Assembly (NCBI GenBank): GCA_000378865.1
Contig: KB900413.1
Span: forward strand, 1-64,000
Reading direction: 5' to 3'
DNA: 64,000 nucleotides
DNA from: an actinobacterium SCGC AAA278-I18
Lineage (GTDB): Bacteria; Actinomycetota; Actinomycetes; Nanopelagicales; Nanopelagicaceae
Under the pieces are notes generated by a model. It saw only the letters and a program-made list of their open reading frames with translations. It was not told where the DNA came from and ran no database searches. Numbering within the stretch: the first letter of the stretch is position 1; every line of letters starts with the position of its first letter. Made by a program: the position numbers and the translations under genes. Of this stretch, positions 46,700 to 56,218 are shown piece after piece.

Positions 46700-46791
46700 G
46701 GAATGTACCCTTCTGTTTTTTTAACATGGTGTTTTCGACATGTTGTCAGATTCGGTCTAACAAGCCGAGGGGGATGCTCTAAATCTATTGG

Positions 46792-47499
46792 CTACTTCGT
46801 AGTAAGGCGATCTACGACACCAAGGGAAATCGCTACCGATTGACCAATAAGTAGCGCAAATAGCGCTGTCCCGATCCCAACTGAGCCTCCTAAAAGTGCT
46901 CCCACGCTCAATGCAAATACCTCAATGATTAGTCGAACCCTGCCTACTCGGACCCCAGTTTTATAGTGCAACCCAGTCATCAAGCCATCACGCGGACCGG
47001 CACCAAGGCCGCAGGTTATATATAAAGCAGAACCAATTCCAACCAATGCAATGCCAAAAAGCACATAAAAATACTTAAGAAATAAGTTATCAACCTCAGG
47101 TATTAAAAATAAACCTAACTCAATTGCTGCTGCAATAACCACAATATTTGCCAAGGTTCCAAAGCCTGGTCGTTGCCGCAGTGGAATCCAAAGTGATAAA
47201 ACACAAACTGAAACAAAAAATGTTGATTCACCTATATTTAACGGCGAGTGCAAAGAGATGCCCTCCGAGAGGACAACCCATGGTGAGTTGCCAAGTCCAG
47301 TTACAACCAAAAATGCTTCTCCAATACCAAATATGGTCAATCCAAATAGCAAGATTGCAAGTCGTTGTATGTGGTTCTTACCAACACCTAATGACCAAGT
47401 TGAATCAGCACGCCATGGTGTATTTGGAATTGTTCGAGAGGGCTTAAGAAAATTTGTAAATCTATTCAAGCTATTTTTGCTAATCCCATCAGTACTCAC
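46792..47499 (-). CDS. YczE/YyaS/YitT family membrane protein
   Basis: Multiple TM helices; GLGAGPRDGLMTGLHYKTGVRVGRVRLIIE motif; GTG start. Confidence 0.85.
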   Translation of the reverse strand: MSTDGISKNSLNRFTNFLKPSRTIPNTPWRADSTWSLGVGKNHIQRLAILLFGLTIFGIGEAFLVVTGLGNSPWVVLSEGISLHSPLNIGESTFFVSVCVLSLWIPLRQRPGFGTLANIVVIAAAIELGLFLIPEVDNLFLKYFYVLFGIALVGIGSALYITCGLGAGPRDGLMTGLHYKTGVRVGRVRLIIEVFALSVGALLGGSVGIGTALFALLIGQSVAISLGVVDRLTTK

Positions 47500-47541
47500 T
47501 GCTAAACTCTATCTTATATAACCTCTATAGATGGGTCTATT

Positions 47542-48405
47542 TTGAATTTTACTTATGCTCAGGCGATTATTACCGGATTTATACAAGGTATAACTGAACT
47601 TTTTCCAGTATCAAGTTTGGGCCATGCAATATTGATTCCGGCTTGGATCGGTGGATCCTTTAAAGAGTTTATTAGTGAAGAGAATAAAGCATATTTGCTT
47701 ATAACAATTGCAATGCATTTAGCTAGCTCAATCGCATTGTTTTTAGTTTTTCGCAAGCGGTGGCTTAATTTAATCGGCGGGACATTCACATCTATTAGAA
47801 AGAGAAGTTTTCAATCGAAGCAATTTAGAGTACTTAGCTATATTTTAATTGCCACCATTCCAGTTGGTGCTTTGGGCGTAATATTTGGCGATTACTTTCA
47901 AAGTATTTTTGGAAAGCCGGCTTATTCCGCAGTATTTCTAACCATAAACGGGGTGTTACTCATTATGGCAGAACGGTTATCTAAAAAGTATATTTCTCAT
48001 AGCTCAAGTGATTCTGATGCAGAGATTGATGCTCACATCAATGCAAAGAGTGCAGTGGTTATTGGCTTTGGCCAAAGCTTAGCTTTATTTGCCGGAATCA
48101 GTCGGTTTGGTATAACTATGAGTGCTGGTCTGCTACGCAAACTAAATCACTCAGTGGCCTCTGATTTTGCATTCCTGCTATCTCTTCCAGTAATTGTAGG
48201 AGCTGCCATAGTTAAGTTACCAGAGCTTTTCACAACTGATGCCAAGCAATTATTAGGTCAAATCTTAGTTGGCTCAGTGGTTTCCTTTATCGCTACCTAT
48301 ATCAGTGTTACTTTTCTAGTCAAATGGTTTAAGAGTAAAACCTTGTATCCCTTTGCGATTTACTGTTTAATTTTCGGTATTGCATCCTTTTTAAGGTTTG
48401 CCTAA
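47542..48405 (+). CDS. uppP: Undecaprenyl-diphosphatase
   Basis: GFIQGITELFPVSSLGHAILIP, LFAGISRFGITMSAGLLR; TTG start. Confidence 0.92.
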   Translation: MNFTYAQAIITGFIQGITELFPVSSLGHAILIPAWIGGSFKEFISEENKAYLLITIAMHLASSIALFLVFRKRWLNLIGGTFTSIRKRSFQSKQFRVLSYILIATIPVGALGVIFGDYFQSIFGKPAYSAVFLTINGVLLIMAERLSKKYISHSSSDSDAEIDAHINAKSAVVIGFGQSLALFAGISRFGITMSAGLLRKLNHSVASDFAFLLSLPVIVGAAIVKLPELFTTDAKQLLGQILVGSVVSFIATYISVTFLVKWFKSKTLYPFAIYCLIFGIASFLRFA

Positions 48406-49140
48406 ATGTTTCCAGGTATTGGCACAGTTTTAAATATCTCCACAATTATCATCGGTGGCACATTAGGTGTATTTATCGGAGCCAAGATAAGTGAGAAGCT
48501 GCGTAATTTAATTATTGATGTTTTAGGTTGTGTCACAATTATTTCAGCGGCTGATGCATTATCTGCCTACTGGGATAAGGAGCTAACTAACGCAATTCCT
48601 AGAGGCTGGGTAATCATAGTTATTATTTTTTCATTACTAATAGGTGCGTTAATCGGCACAGTTTTGCAAATCGAGGATCGACTAGAAAATTTAGGGGAAA
48701 GCTTAAAACGCAGATTTAGCAGTAGTAGTGGCTCTAACTTTGTTGATGGTTTTGTCTCTGCCTCTTTAATATTTGCCATTGGCCCCCTTGCTATCTTAGG
48801 AAGTATTTCAGATGGCATGGGCACCGGCATTGATCAGTTGGTATTAAAGAGCACATTAGATGGCTTTACATCCCTGGCATTTGCCGCATCCCTTGGTTGG
48901 GGAGTGGCATTGTCATCTTTGCCAGTTGGTATTTATCAATTTATTTGGACGGCAATTGGATTGTTCTTAGGATCAATATTGGCTGGCTATCAAGTTGCAG
49001 CAATGACCGCGGTTGGTGGTGTGCTGCTGATTGGTATCGCCTTGAGGTTACTGCGAATAAAGCAGATTGCAGTAGGTAATTTACTGCCAGCACTTGTCCT
49101 AGCACCATTACTGGCGCTGGCAGCTCATCAATTTATTTAA
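48406..49140 (+). CDS. DUF554 domain-containing membrane protein
   Basis: GTVLNISTIIIGGTLGVFIGAKI, ADALSAYWDKEL, SDGMGTGIDQLVLKSTLDGFTSLAFAASLGWGVALSSLPVGIYQ. Confidence 0.9.
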   Translation: MFPGIGTVLNISTIIIGGTLGVFIGAKISEKLRNLIIDVLGCVTIISAADALSAYWDKELTNAIPRGWVIIVIIFSLLIGALIGTVLQIEDRLENLGESLKRRFSSSSGSNFVDGFVSASLIFAIGPLAILGSISDGMGTGIDQLVLKSTLDGFTSLAFAASLGWGVALSSLPVGIYQFIWTAIGLFLGSILAGYQVAAMTAVGGVLLIGIALRLLRIKQIAVGNLLPALVLAPLLALAAHQFI

Positions 49141-50177
49141 AAGCTTTTAGCATCAATTACAAAGCGATACTTAACATCACTTGCAACTGTTCGCTCATAC
49201 GCAGTATTGATGTAGTCAGCTTTAATAACCTCAACATCGCTAACAATATTATGTTCACCGCAAAAGTTAAGCATCTGTTGCAGCTCTGCCATGCCGCCAA
49301 TCATTGATCCAGCCAGGGATCTTCTTTGATCTAACATGGTGCCAACATTTATTTGATATGGCTTACCAGGAAGTGCAATTACTACAAAAGTGCCATCTAA
49401 CTTAAGCATCTTTAAGTATGGTTCCAGATCAAGATGAGCTGAGACGGTATTTAGAATTAAGTCAAAGCTCTTCTCTAATCTCTCTAAATTCTTAACATCT
49501 TTAGTAACTACAAAGTGGTCAGCGCCCATTGCTTTAGCACCTGCTTCTTTCTCAGGTGAATGTGAGAAAACTGTTGTCTCTGCCCCTAATGCGTGAGCAA
49601 ATTTAAGACCCATATGGCCAAGCCCGCCAAGTCCCATAATCCCAACCTTTTTACCAGGACCAGCTTTCCAATTTTTAAGTGGGGAGTACAAGGTAATGCC
49701 GGCACACATAAGTGGTGCTACCCCTGCTAGATCTAGATTCTCTGGAATATGTACTGCGTAATCTTCATCAATTACAAACTTATTTGAGTAGCCACCCATG
49801 GCAACTGTCTTACCATCTCGCTCTAAGGTGTTGTATGTACCAGTCATTCCCTCAACGCAGTACTGCTCAAGCCCGGCATTACAGCTTGCACATTTTCGAC
49901 ATGAATCAACAAATACACCAACTCCAATTAACTCACCAACTTTAAACTTACTAACCTGTGAGCCAATCTCAATTACTCGCCCGACAATCTCATGTCCTGG
50001 CACCATTGGAAATATCGCAGGGCCCCACTCCTCCCGCGCCTGGTGGATATCTGAGTGACAAATACCAGCAAAGTAGATATCTAAAGCGACATCTCGGGGG
50101 CGAAGATCACGGCGTGAGAACTCATAACTTTCTAGTGGTGCATTAACTGATTTCACGGCGTAGCCTTGTGTTTTCAT
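49137..50177 (-). CDS. NAD(P)-dependent zinc alcohol dehydrogenase (CAD-type)
   Basis: GICHSDIHQAREEWGPAIFPMVPGHEIVGRV, structural-zinc Cys cluster CRKCASCNAGLEQYC, GLGGLGHMGLKFA. Confidence 0.93.
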   Translation of the reverse strand: MKTQGYAVKSVNAPLESYEFSRRDLRPRDVALDIYFAGICHSDIHQAREEWGPAIFPMVPGHEIVGRVIEIGSQVSKFKVGELIGVGVFVDSCRKCASCNAGLEQYCVEGMTGTYNTLERDGKTVAMGGYSNKFVIDEDYAVHIPENLDLAGVAPLMCAGITLYSPLKNWKAGPGKKVGIMGLGGLGHMGLKFAHALGAETTVFSHSPEKEAGAKAMGADHFVVTKDVKNLERLEKSFDLILNTVSAHLDLEPYLKMLKLDGTFVVIALPGKPYQINVGTMLDQRRSLAGSMIGGMAELQQMLNFCGEHNIVSDVEVIKADYINTAYERTVASDVKYRFVIDAKSF

Positions 50178-50191
50178 GATGCCTTTCGTAA

Positions 50192-50830
50192 TTAATTATT
50201 AAATGGTAGAGATTGCTCTGCTGCTGGATTTGAAACCTTTGCAGTCACATTTCTCATATGATGACGACGGCACAGTACTTCATAAGCAACATTTGAGGTA
50301 GTTCCGACATCACCAACCACCACCTGCTCACCTTCAGTTACCATTTTTCCATCAACGGTGCGGGCATTATGGGTTGCTCTAGCACCACACCAACAAAGCG
50401 CCTCAACCTGCAGAGTCTGCACCCTATCTGCCAACTCAACTAATCTAGCACTTCCTGGAAATAATTTAGTTTTAAAATCAGATAAAATTCCAAATGCATA
50501 AACATCAATTCCTAAGCCATCAACAATCTTTGCTAACTGCTCAATCTGCTCTGGCATATAAAACTGGGCCTCATCACAGATTACAAAGCTAATTCGACCA
50601 CCTATTGATAGCCGCTCCACAATTAATTTATGGATATCTAAATCAGCATCAACCTCAAGTGCTTCTAATTGCAAACCTAATCGGGATGAGATTAATCCTT
50701 TGCCAGCACGATCTTTATTGGTAAAGATCACACCCTCACGGCCACGTGATCTATGGTTATGAGCGGTTTGTAGAGCAAGGGTTGATTTGCCGCTATCCAT
50801 TGTTCCGCAGTAGTAAATTAACTCAGCCAT
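50192..50830 (-). CDS. tdk: Thymidine kinase (type II)
   Basis: MAELIYYCGTMDSGKSTLALQTAHN, VICDEAQFY; start at ATG 50830. Confidence 0.95.
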   Translation of the reverse strand: MAELIYYCGTMDSGKSTLALQTAHNHRSRGREGVIFTNKDRAGKGLISSRLGLQLEALEVDADLDIHKLIVERLSIGGRISFVICDEAQFYMPEQIEQLAKIVDGLGIDVYAFGILSDFKTKLFPGSARLVELADRVQTLQVEALCWCGARATHNARTVDGKMVTEGEQVVVGDVGTTSNVAYEVLCRRHHMRNVTAKVSNPAAEQSLPFNN

Positions 50831-50834
50831 GTTC

Positions 50835-51359
50835 TTATTCTGCCAAGATTGTTCTGATTTGTAGAGCAGGATGTGCTTTAAGCAACCGTGATTTGCCACC
50901 TAGTTGAGGTATCTCAAGCAGGAAGGTAAGTGCACTTGGTACTAAATCCGCCCTTGCAATTAGATCAACTGCAGCTAACGCAGTTCCACCGGTTGCTAGT
51001 ACATCATCAACTATTAAGACCCTCATACCCGTTGGGATTAAACCAGCATGTATCTCAAGGGTGGCACTGCCGTATTCAAGATCATAACTATGTGAAATTA
51101 CATCCCCTGGCAGCTTGCCACTTTTACGGATTGGAATAAATCCTTTGCCACTGATAACTGCAACAGCTGCGGCAAAGATAAAGCCGCGAGCCTCAATACC
51201 TGCGATGTAATCAACCTCTTTAGCTGCCTCTGCAATCTCATTGCAGCACTTAGCAAAAATTTCTGCATCAGCCAGTAGGGGAGTTATATCTTTAAAGGTA
51301 ATTCCTGGCTTGGGAAAATCTGGGATTATTCGAATTAGATCTAGCGCGCTCTTATTCAC
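50835..51359 (-). CDS. apt: Adenine phosphoribosyltransferase
   Basis: IPDFPKPGITFKDITPLLAD, GIEARGFIFAAAVAV, VLIVDDVLATGGTALAAVDLI; GTG start. Confidence 0.96.
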   Translation of the reverse strand: MNKSALDLIRIIPDFPKPGITFKDITPLLADAEIFAKCCNEIAEAAKEVDYIAGIEARGFIFAAAVAVISGKGFIPIRKSGKLPGDVISHSYDLEYGSATLEIHAGLIPTGMRVLIVDDVLATGGTALAAVDLIARADLVPSALTFLLEIPQLGGKSRLLKAHPALQIRTILAE

Positions 51360-51404
51360 CTTCGAATCCTAATCAAGGAGGAGGATTAGCCTGCAACTGC
51401 CACC

Positions 51405-51434
51405 TTTTTAGGTGACATTCAATTTTTTTAGGTG
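51405..51434. repeat. Two direct repeats TTTTTAGGTG (51405-51414, 51425-51434) spaced exactly 20 bp
   Basis: Read directly in ccTTTTTAGGTGacattcaattTTTTTAGGTGtaac. Confidence 0.8.
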
Positions 51435-51458
51435 TAACCCTTAAGTTAAGATTCACGG

Positions 51459-53045
51459 GTGATTCCCCTATACAGACACGCCCATAAACTCTTTAAGAGG
51501 AGTGGCTTAACCCTGGCCAGCTTTAAGGCGAACACAATTAATTTATTTTCCAAGCGTGATCTAGTAATTATTATCTTCTTCACCATCTTAGGTCTTGGCG
51601 GCGTCTTTGCCGCCACATTAATCACCGTAACCGCACCAGACTCACAAGGTGCTGGATATGTTGCAGCAACTAGCTGTGATGAGGCGGTAACAATTGATAA
51701 AAGTGTGCTCTTTAATACAAGTACAAAGCGGTATGAGGTTGCCACAATCTCTGTAAGCGGTGTTGATCAAAGATATGATGCTAATGGAGTTAATGGCTGC
51801 GGCAATCAAGTTCTTGAGATGGCTTTTCCAATTAATGGCAGTACTACCTATGCTTCCTGGACTATCCCATCCTCAACTATTACCAACGGTATTTTCTCAT
51901 TTGGTGGCGCTACTGGAATTACCTATAACGCCTATACCGCGTTAACTCCAGTAGATGCACAATCACTTGCCACAGTTGCGCTAAGTATTAAGCCCGCAAC
52001 CAGAGCGGTAAATAATGGCCCAGTTTATGATCTATTAAAAGATAACGGCTTTACTACTACCGGCCAATCGGGTGCATCATCAACTATTACATTCGCACTT
52101 AGCTTAAGTTGTGGTGTATTAACAGTAGATACCACCGCTCCTGGTGTTAGCACCGCACTTGCTGCCTTGACTGCGCCAACTGGGTATGTAAAAAATGATG
52201 CAACTTCTACTGGAGCAGATGGAGCAACAACCGCTGCCTTACTTGGTTTTAGAGGGACGGTAGCAAATATCAATATCGTTTTGCCTTGGATTTCCTACAA
52301 CAAGACAGCTGGAACCGCCTGCACCTCACTTCCAGCATTTCAGGGAGCAATCTGGGAGGCGCAACCAGCGGGGGCGAGCTCACCAATAGCTTGGAATTTT
52401 AGTGAAAATGGACATTACTATCAGTATGTAGAAAATGCAACGACATGGCTTTTAGCACTTAACGCAATTACCGGTTCAAATAATCCTTCAAATTCCAATA
52501 CTAGAGCGTTATCAGCTTGCAACTATCAAATACTTGGATTGTGTGGCTACTTTGCAACTATACAAACAGCCGCTGAGAACGCTTTCATTACTGACAAAGT
52601 AGGAACTGCCGGAGCTTGGCTTGGCGGCTATGATTACGACGGAGCTAACTTACAGTTTAAATGGACAGACCCAGTTGCACCTGAATACAATGCAATTTTT
52701 ACCCAAAAAGTTCCAGGCGTATATTGCTGCGCGAATTACAACACTGCTGGAAGTTATACAACAAGTGCTCCAAGTTATGTAAATAATGTTGGAGAAACCT
52801 TCTCATACTCAAATTGGAATATGGAAAGAACTGGCGTTAATGGGGGAACTAGAAACTGGAATCAACCTGATTATTATGGATCGTATGAGACTTACCTACA
52901 GATAATTTCTGGTGGAAGTGGAAAGTGGAATGACTTAGGATCAACCAATTTAGGTTACATAGTTGAGTATGGTGGTTCAAGAGCAGCTAATGAATCATTA
53001 ACTGGTGGCGGCTCTAGAACATCATCAATAACCTGGCATTGGTAA
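51459..53045 (+). CDS. Secreted or membrane-anchored protein with C-terminal C-type lectin-like domain
   Basis: N-terminal hydrophobic segment LVIIIFFTILGLGGVFAATL; C-terminal CTLD-like YFATIQTAAENAFIT...AWLGGYDYDG...YSNWN...NWNQPDYYGSYETYLQIISGGSGKWNDLGSTNLGYIVEYGG. Confidence 0.8.
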   Translation: MIPLYRHAHKLFKRSGLTLASFKANTINLFSKRDLVIIIFFTILGLGGVFAATLITVTAPDSQGAGYVAATSCDEAVTIDKSVLFNTSTKRYEVATISVSGVDQRYDANGVNGCGNQVLEMAFPINGSTTYASWTIPSSTITNGIFSFGGATGITYNAYTALTPVDAQSLATVALSIKPATRAVNNGPVYDLLKDNGFTTTGQSGASSTITFALSLSCGVLTVDTTAPGVSTALAALTAPTGYVKNDATSTGADGATTAALLGFRGTVANINIVLPWISYNKTAGTACTSLPAFQGAIWEAQPAGASSPIAWNFSENGHYYQYVENATTWLLALNAITGSNNPSNSNTRALSACNYQILGLCGYFATIQTAAENAFITDKVGTAGAWLGGYDYDGANLQFKWTDPVAPEYNAIFTQKVPGVYCCANYNTAGSYTTSAPSYVNNVGETFSYSNWNMERTGVNGGTRNWNQPDYYGSYETYLQIISGGSGKWNDLGSTNLGYIVEYGGSRAANESLTGGGSRTSSITWHW

Positions 53046-53089
53046 TTCAAGGCTAGCGCAGATAGATTTCTAATCTGTAGATATATTTG

Positions 53090-53173
53090 TGTCCGAGAGG
53101 GGAGTTGAACCCCTAAGCCCTTACGGGCACTAACACCTCAAGCTAGCGCGTCTGCCAATTCCGCCACCCGGAC
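53090..53173 (-). tRNA. tRNA-Leu (anticodon GAG)
   Basis: Reverse complement GTCCGGGTGGCGGAATTGGCAGACGCGCTAGCTTGAGGTGTTAGTGCCCGTAAGGGCTTAGGGGTTCAACTCCCCTCTCGGACA folds as a class II tRNA with long variable arm; CCA not encoded. Confidence 0.96.
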
Positions 53174-53236
53174 CTGCTTGTATTTTAACGCAATCTCAAT
53201 TCAAGGGAAATCACAGTTATATAGGAGAATAGCCTA

Positions 53237-54556
53237 ATGAAGTTAAGTGCAGATCAGATCATTGAGTTAGAGAATGAGACGATCACCCTTTGCCAAGAGA
53301 TGATTCGTATTCCCAGTGTTAATTACGGCGAGGGCCGCGGAGACGAAAAAGCGATGGCTGAGTATGTGGCTAGTAAATTAGCTGAGGTTGGAATTAAAAG
53401 TGAGTTAATTGAAACTGCGCCAAATCGGGTCAATGTTGTTGCAAAGATTGAAGGTAGTGATCAAAGTAGGCCAGGTTTAGTTTTGCATGGACATATTGAT
53501 GTGGTACCGGCAAACGCTGATGATTGGTCGGTTGATCCATTTAGTGGTGAGATCAAAGATGGTTTTATTTGGGGACGTGGCGCAGTTGATATGAAGGATA
53601 TGGATGCCATGATCTTGGCAACTGTAAGAATGTGGCAAAGAGTTGGTTATAAGCCACCAAGAAATATCTTGTTAGCGTTTTTTGCAGATGAAGAGGCGGG
53701 CTCTGATTATGGATCTCGTTGGTTGGTAAAAAATCGCCCTGAGTTATTTAATGGTTATAGCGAGGCGGTCTCTGAGGTTGGCGGCTTCTCATTAACTATC
53801 ACCGGTGGACATCGTCTTTACTTGGTGGAGGCTGCGCAAAAAGGCATTAATTGGATGAAGCTGAGTGCAAAGGGCACAGCCGGACATGGATCATTTATTA
53901 ATCCAGATAATGCAGTAACTAAGGTGGCGGATGCAGTTTCCCGTATTGGAAATTATGAGTGGCCGCAACTTGAAACTAAGACCAGTGGATTACTTTTTAG
54001 AAAAATTGCGCAGTTAACTGGCGATAAGTATGACCAAAAAAATGTTAAGCCACTGCTTAAGCACCTAGGGGGTGCGGTGAAGATGTTGGGAGCAACCATC
54101 TCAAATACCGCCAACCCAACCATGCTTGAGGCTGGCTATAAGGTGAATGTAATTCCGCAAAGTGCTAGCGCAGTTGTAGATGGCAGATTCCTGCCTGGGT
54201 ATGAGGATCAACTGCAAGAAACAATTAAGAGATTAGCAGGGGATGATATTGAGGTTGAAATGATCACCCGAGATATTGCACTTGAGGTTGAATTTGCCGG
54301 TCCATTGGTAGATGCGATGTGTAAGGCGATTACTGGTGAGGATAAAGAGGGTATTCCAGTTCCATATTTAATGAGTGGTGGTACTGATAATAAGGCGTTA
54401 AGTGATTTAGGAATTATTGGTTACGGTTTCTCACCCCTTAGATTGCCGGAGAACTTAGATTTCTTTTCATTATTTCATGGCGTAGATGAGCGGGTGCCAA
54501 TTGATGGACTTAAATTTGGTGTGCGAGTTTTATATGAGTTTTTAGATAATATTTAA
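53237..54556 (+). CDS. M20 family metallopeptidase
   Basis: VLHGHIDVVPANADDWSVDPFSGEIKDGFIWGRGAVDMKDMDA, FFADEEAGSDYGS; SD aggag. Confidence 0.94.
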   Translation: MKLSADQIIELENETITLCQEMIRIPSVNYGEGRGDEKAMAEYVASKLAEVGIKSELIETAPNRVNVVAKIEGSDQSRPGLVLHGHIDVVPANADDWSVDPFSGEIKDGFIWGRGAVDMKDMDAMILATVRMWQRVGYKPPRNILLAFFADEEAGSDYGSRWLVKNRPELFNGYSEAVSEVGGFSLTITGGHRLYLVEAAQKGINWMKLSAKGTAGHGSFINPDNAVTKVADAVSRIGNYEWPQLETKTSGLLFRKIAQLTGDKYDQKNVKPLLKHLGGAVKMLGATISNTANPTMLEAGYKVNVIPQSASAVVDGRFLPGYEDQLQETIKRLAGDDIEVEMITRDIALEVEFAGPLVDAMCKAITGEDKEGIPVPYLMSGGTDNKALSDLGIIGYGFSPLRLPENLDFFSLFHGVDERVPIDGLKFGVRVLYEFLDNI

Positions 54557-55494
54557 ATAGCAGATACTTCATTTAAAGCTTGTCTTACCTGCTCCGGAAG
54601 AGTTATCTGTTCAACTGTTAAAATTCCGCGCAGCTGCGCACCAGTACGGGCACCAATTAAGGCACTAGTTACACCGGGTGCATCCCTTACCCAGGAGAGT
54701 GCTACCTCAAGGGGTGAGTAACCAAGCATCTCTGCTGCCACACAAACTGACTCAACTATTTTCTTTGCTCGCTCAGATAGATATGGCTCAACAAAGTTAG
54801 CAAAGTGTGGGGATGCTCCTCTGGAATCAGATGGCACACCATCTCGATACTTACCAGTTAATACGCCACGACCAAGTGGTGACCAAGCTAGCAAACCTAG
54901 ATTTAGCGAATTAGCAGCTGGAATTATCTCCTCTTCCACCTTACGATTTAATAATGAGTACTCATTTTGCGTGCTAGCGATTGCCGCTTTACCAAAGATT
55001 GGATTTTGCAATGTAGTAGCCCTTGCTAGTTGCCAACCGCTAAAGTTACAAACACTTACATACCTCACCTTGCCAGAGGTAGTTGCGTAATCGAGTGCGG
55101 AGAGGGTTTCCTCCAGCGGAGTATTTTGATCCCAACTATGAATCTGCCAAATATCAACATAATCAACATTTAATCTACTAAGTGAGCGATCTAAATCAGA
55201 GATTAATTCATTCCGAGAGTTATTTACCTGTCGAGTTCCATCCTTAAATGAGAGTCCAGCTTTTGTGGCGATAATTAGATCTTCACGTTTAATAAGTGTG
55301 CCAATAAATCCACCTAGTACTCGTTCGGCATCACCAGCACCATAAACTGCAGCGGTATCAACTAGATTGCCACCTGCCTGTACAAACTCTTGCAATTGTT
55401 GCGCAGCTTCATTCTCATCAGTATCTCGCCCCCAGGTCATAGTTCCCAGACCAAGTCGAGAGATCGATATGCCGCCCATTTTGCGTTGTTCCAT
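54553..55494 (-). CDS. Aldo/keto reductase
   Basis: LVDTAAVYGAGDAERVLG, LIIATKAGL, VDYVDIWQIHSWD, TSALIGARTGAQL. Confidence 0.94.
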   Translation of the reverse strand: MEQRKMGGISISRLGLGTMTWGRDTDENEAAQQLQEFVQAGGNLVDTAAVYGAGDAERVLGGFIGTLIKREDLIIATKAGLSFKDGTRQVNNSRNELISDLDRSLSRLNVDYVDIWQIHSWDQNTPLEETLSALDYATTSGKVRYVSVCNFSGWQLARATTLQNPIFGKAAIASTQNEYSLLNRKVEEEIIPAANSLNLGLLAWSPLGRGVLTGKYRDGVPSDSRGASPHFANFVEPYLSERAKKIVESVCVAAEMLGYSPLEVALSWVRDAPGVTSALIGARTGAQLRGILTVEQITLPEQVRQALNEVSAI

Positions 55495-55543
55495 GATCGG
55501 GAGGTTAGCAACAAGAGGGTAAAAAGATCGGTAACCTTGCCAA

Positions 55544-56218
55544 ATGCCGATTATCTATCTATTGCGCCATGCCCAATCTGTGGCAAATACCAAAGGTATT
55601 TTGGCTGGTCAAGATGATTCTGTTGAGTTATCAAAGGCTGGTTTTAAGCAGGCAAAAGCATTAATTAGCTACTTATCAAGTATTAAATTTGCCAAGATCT
55701 ACTCAAGTCCACTGACTCGTTGCCTGCAAACTATTGCTCCATTTATGCAAAGCAATCAAAAAATTGATTTTCAGATTAGCAAAGAGCTAATTGAGATGGA
55801 TTATGGAATTTGGTCAGGAAAGCGGCTTTCGGTATTGAGTAAAGATCGCAAATGGAAGATTGTGCAGCAGAAACCATCCACCTTTACCTTTCCGCAAGGT
55901 GAGAGTTTTCGTCAGATGAGAAAGCGGGTCGACAACCTGTTAATTAAAATGAGCAAAGAGAAGGGGCCTATTTTGCTTGTTACCCATGGGGATATTATTA
56001 AAATGATGCTGGCATCATCCCTTGGAATGCCAATAGATCGCTTTCAAAGCTTTGTTGCTGAGCCTGCCTCACTGACTGTAATAAATCTTGAAAAAGCGGC
56101 GGCAACAATCTTGCAGAGCAATTATAGGATCGAAGGTGGTGCAATAAAAAGCTTTGCTGGTAATCAACTAGGTGGTGGTAACTCACTTACTAATTTGGCG
56201 AAGTGGTGGCGCTCGTAG
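55544..56218 (+). CDS. Histidine phosphatase family protein (MSMEG_4193-like)
   Basis: IYLLRHAQSVANTKGILAGQDDSVELSKAG (RHG-like motif), LLVTHGDIIKMML; upstream of DUF3090/SCO1664/mshC. Confidence 0.93.
   Translation: MPIIYLLRHAQSVANTKGILAGQDDSVELSKAGFKQAKALISYLSSIKFAKIYSSPLTRCLQTIAPFMQSNQKIDFQISKELIEMDYGIWSGKRLSVLSKDRKWKIVQQKPSTFTFPQGESFRQMRKRVDNLLIKMSKEKGPILLVTHGDIIKMMLASSLGMPIDRFQSFVAEPASLTVINLEKAAATILQSNYRIEGGAIKSFAGNQLGGGNSLTNLAKWWRS

Noticed and set aside
50830-50899. Apparent overlap of tdk with apt
   Set aside because: The ORF-track start is too far upstream; ATG 50830 gives the canonical MAELIYYCG start and no overlap.
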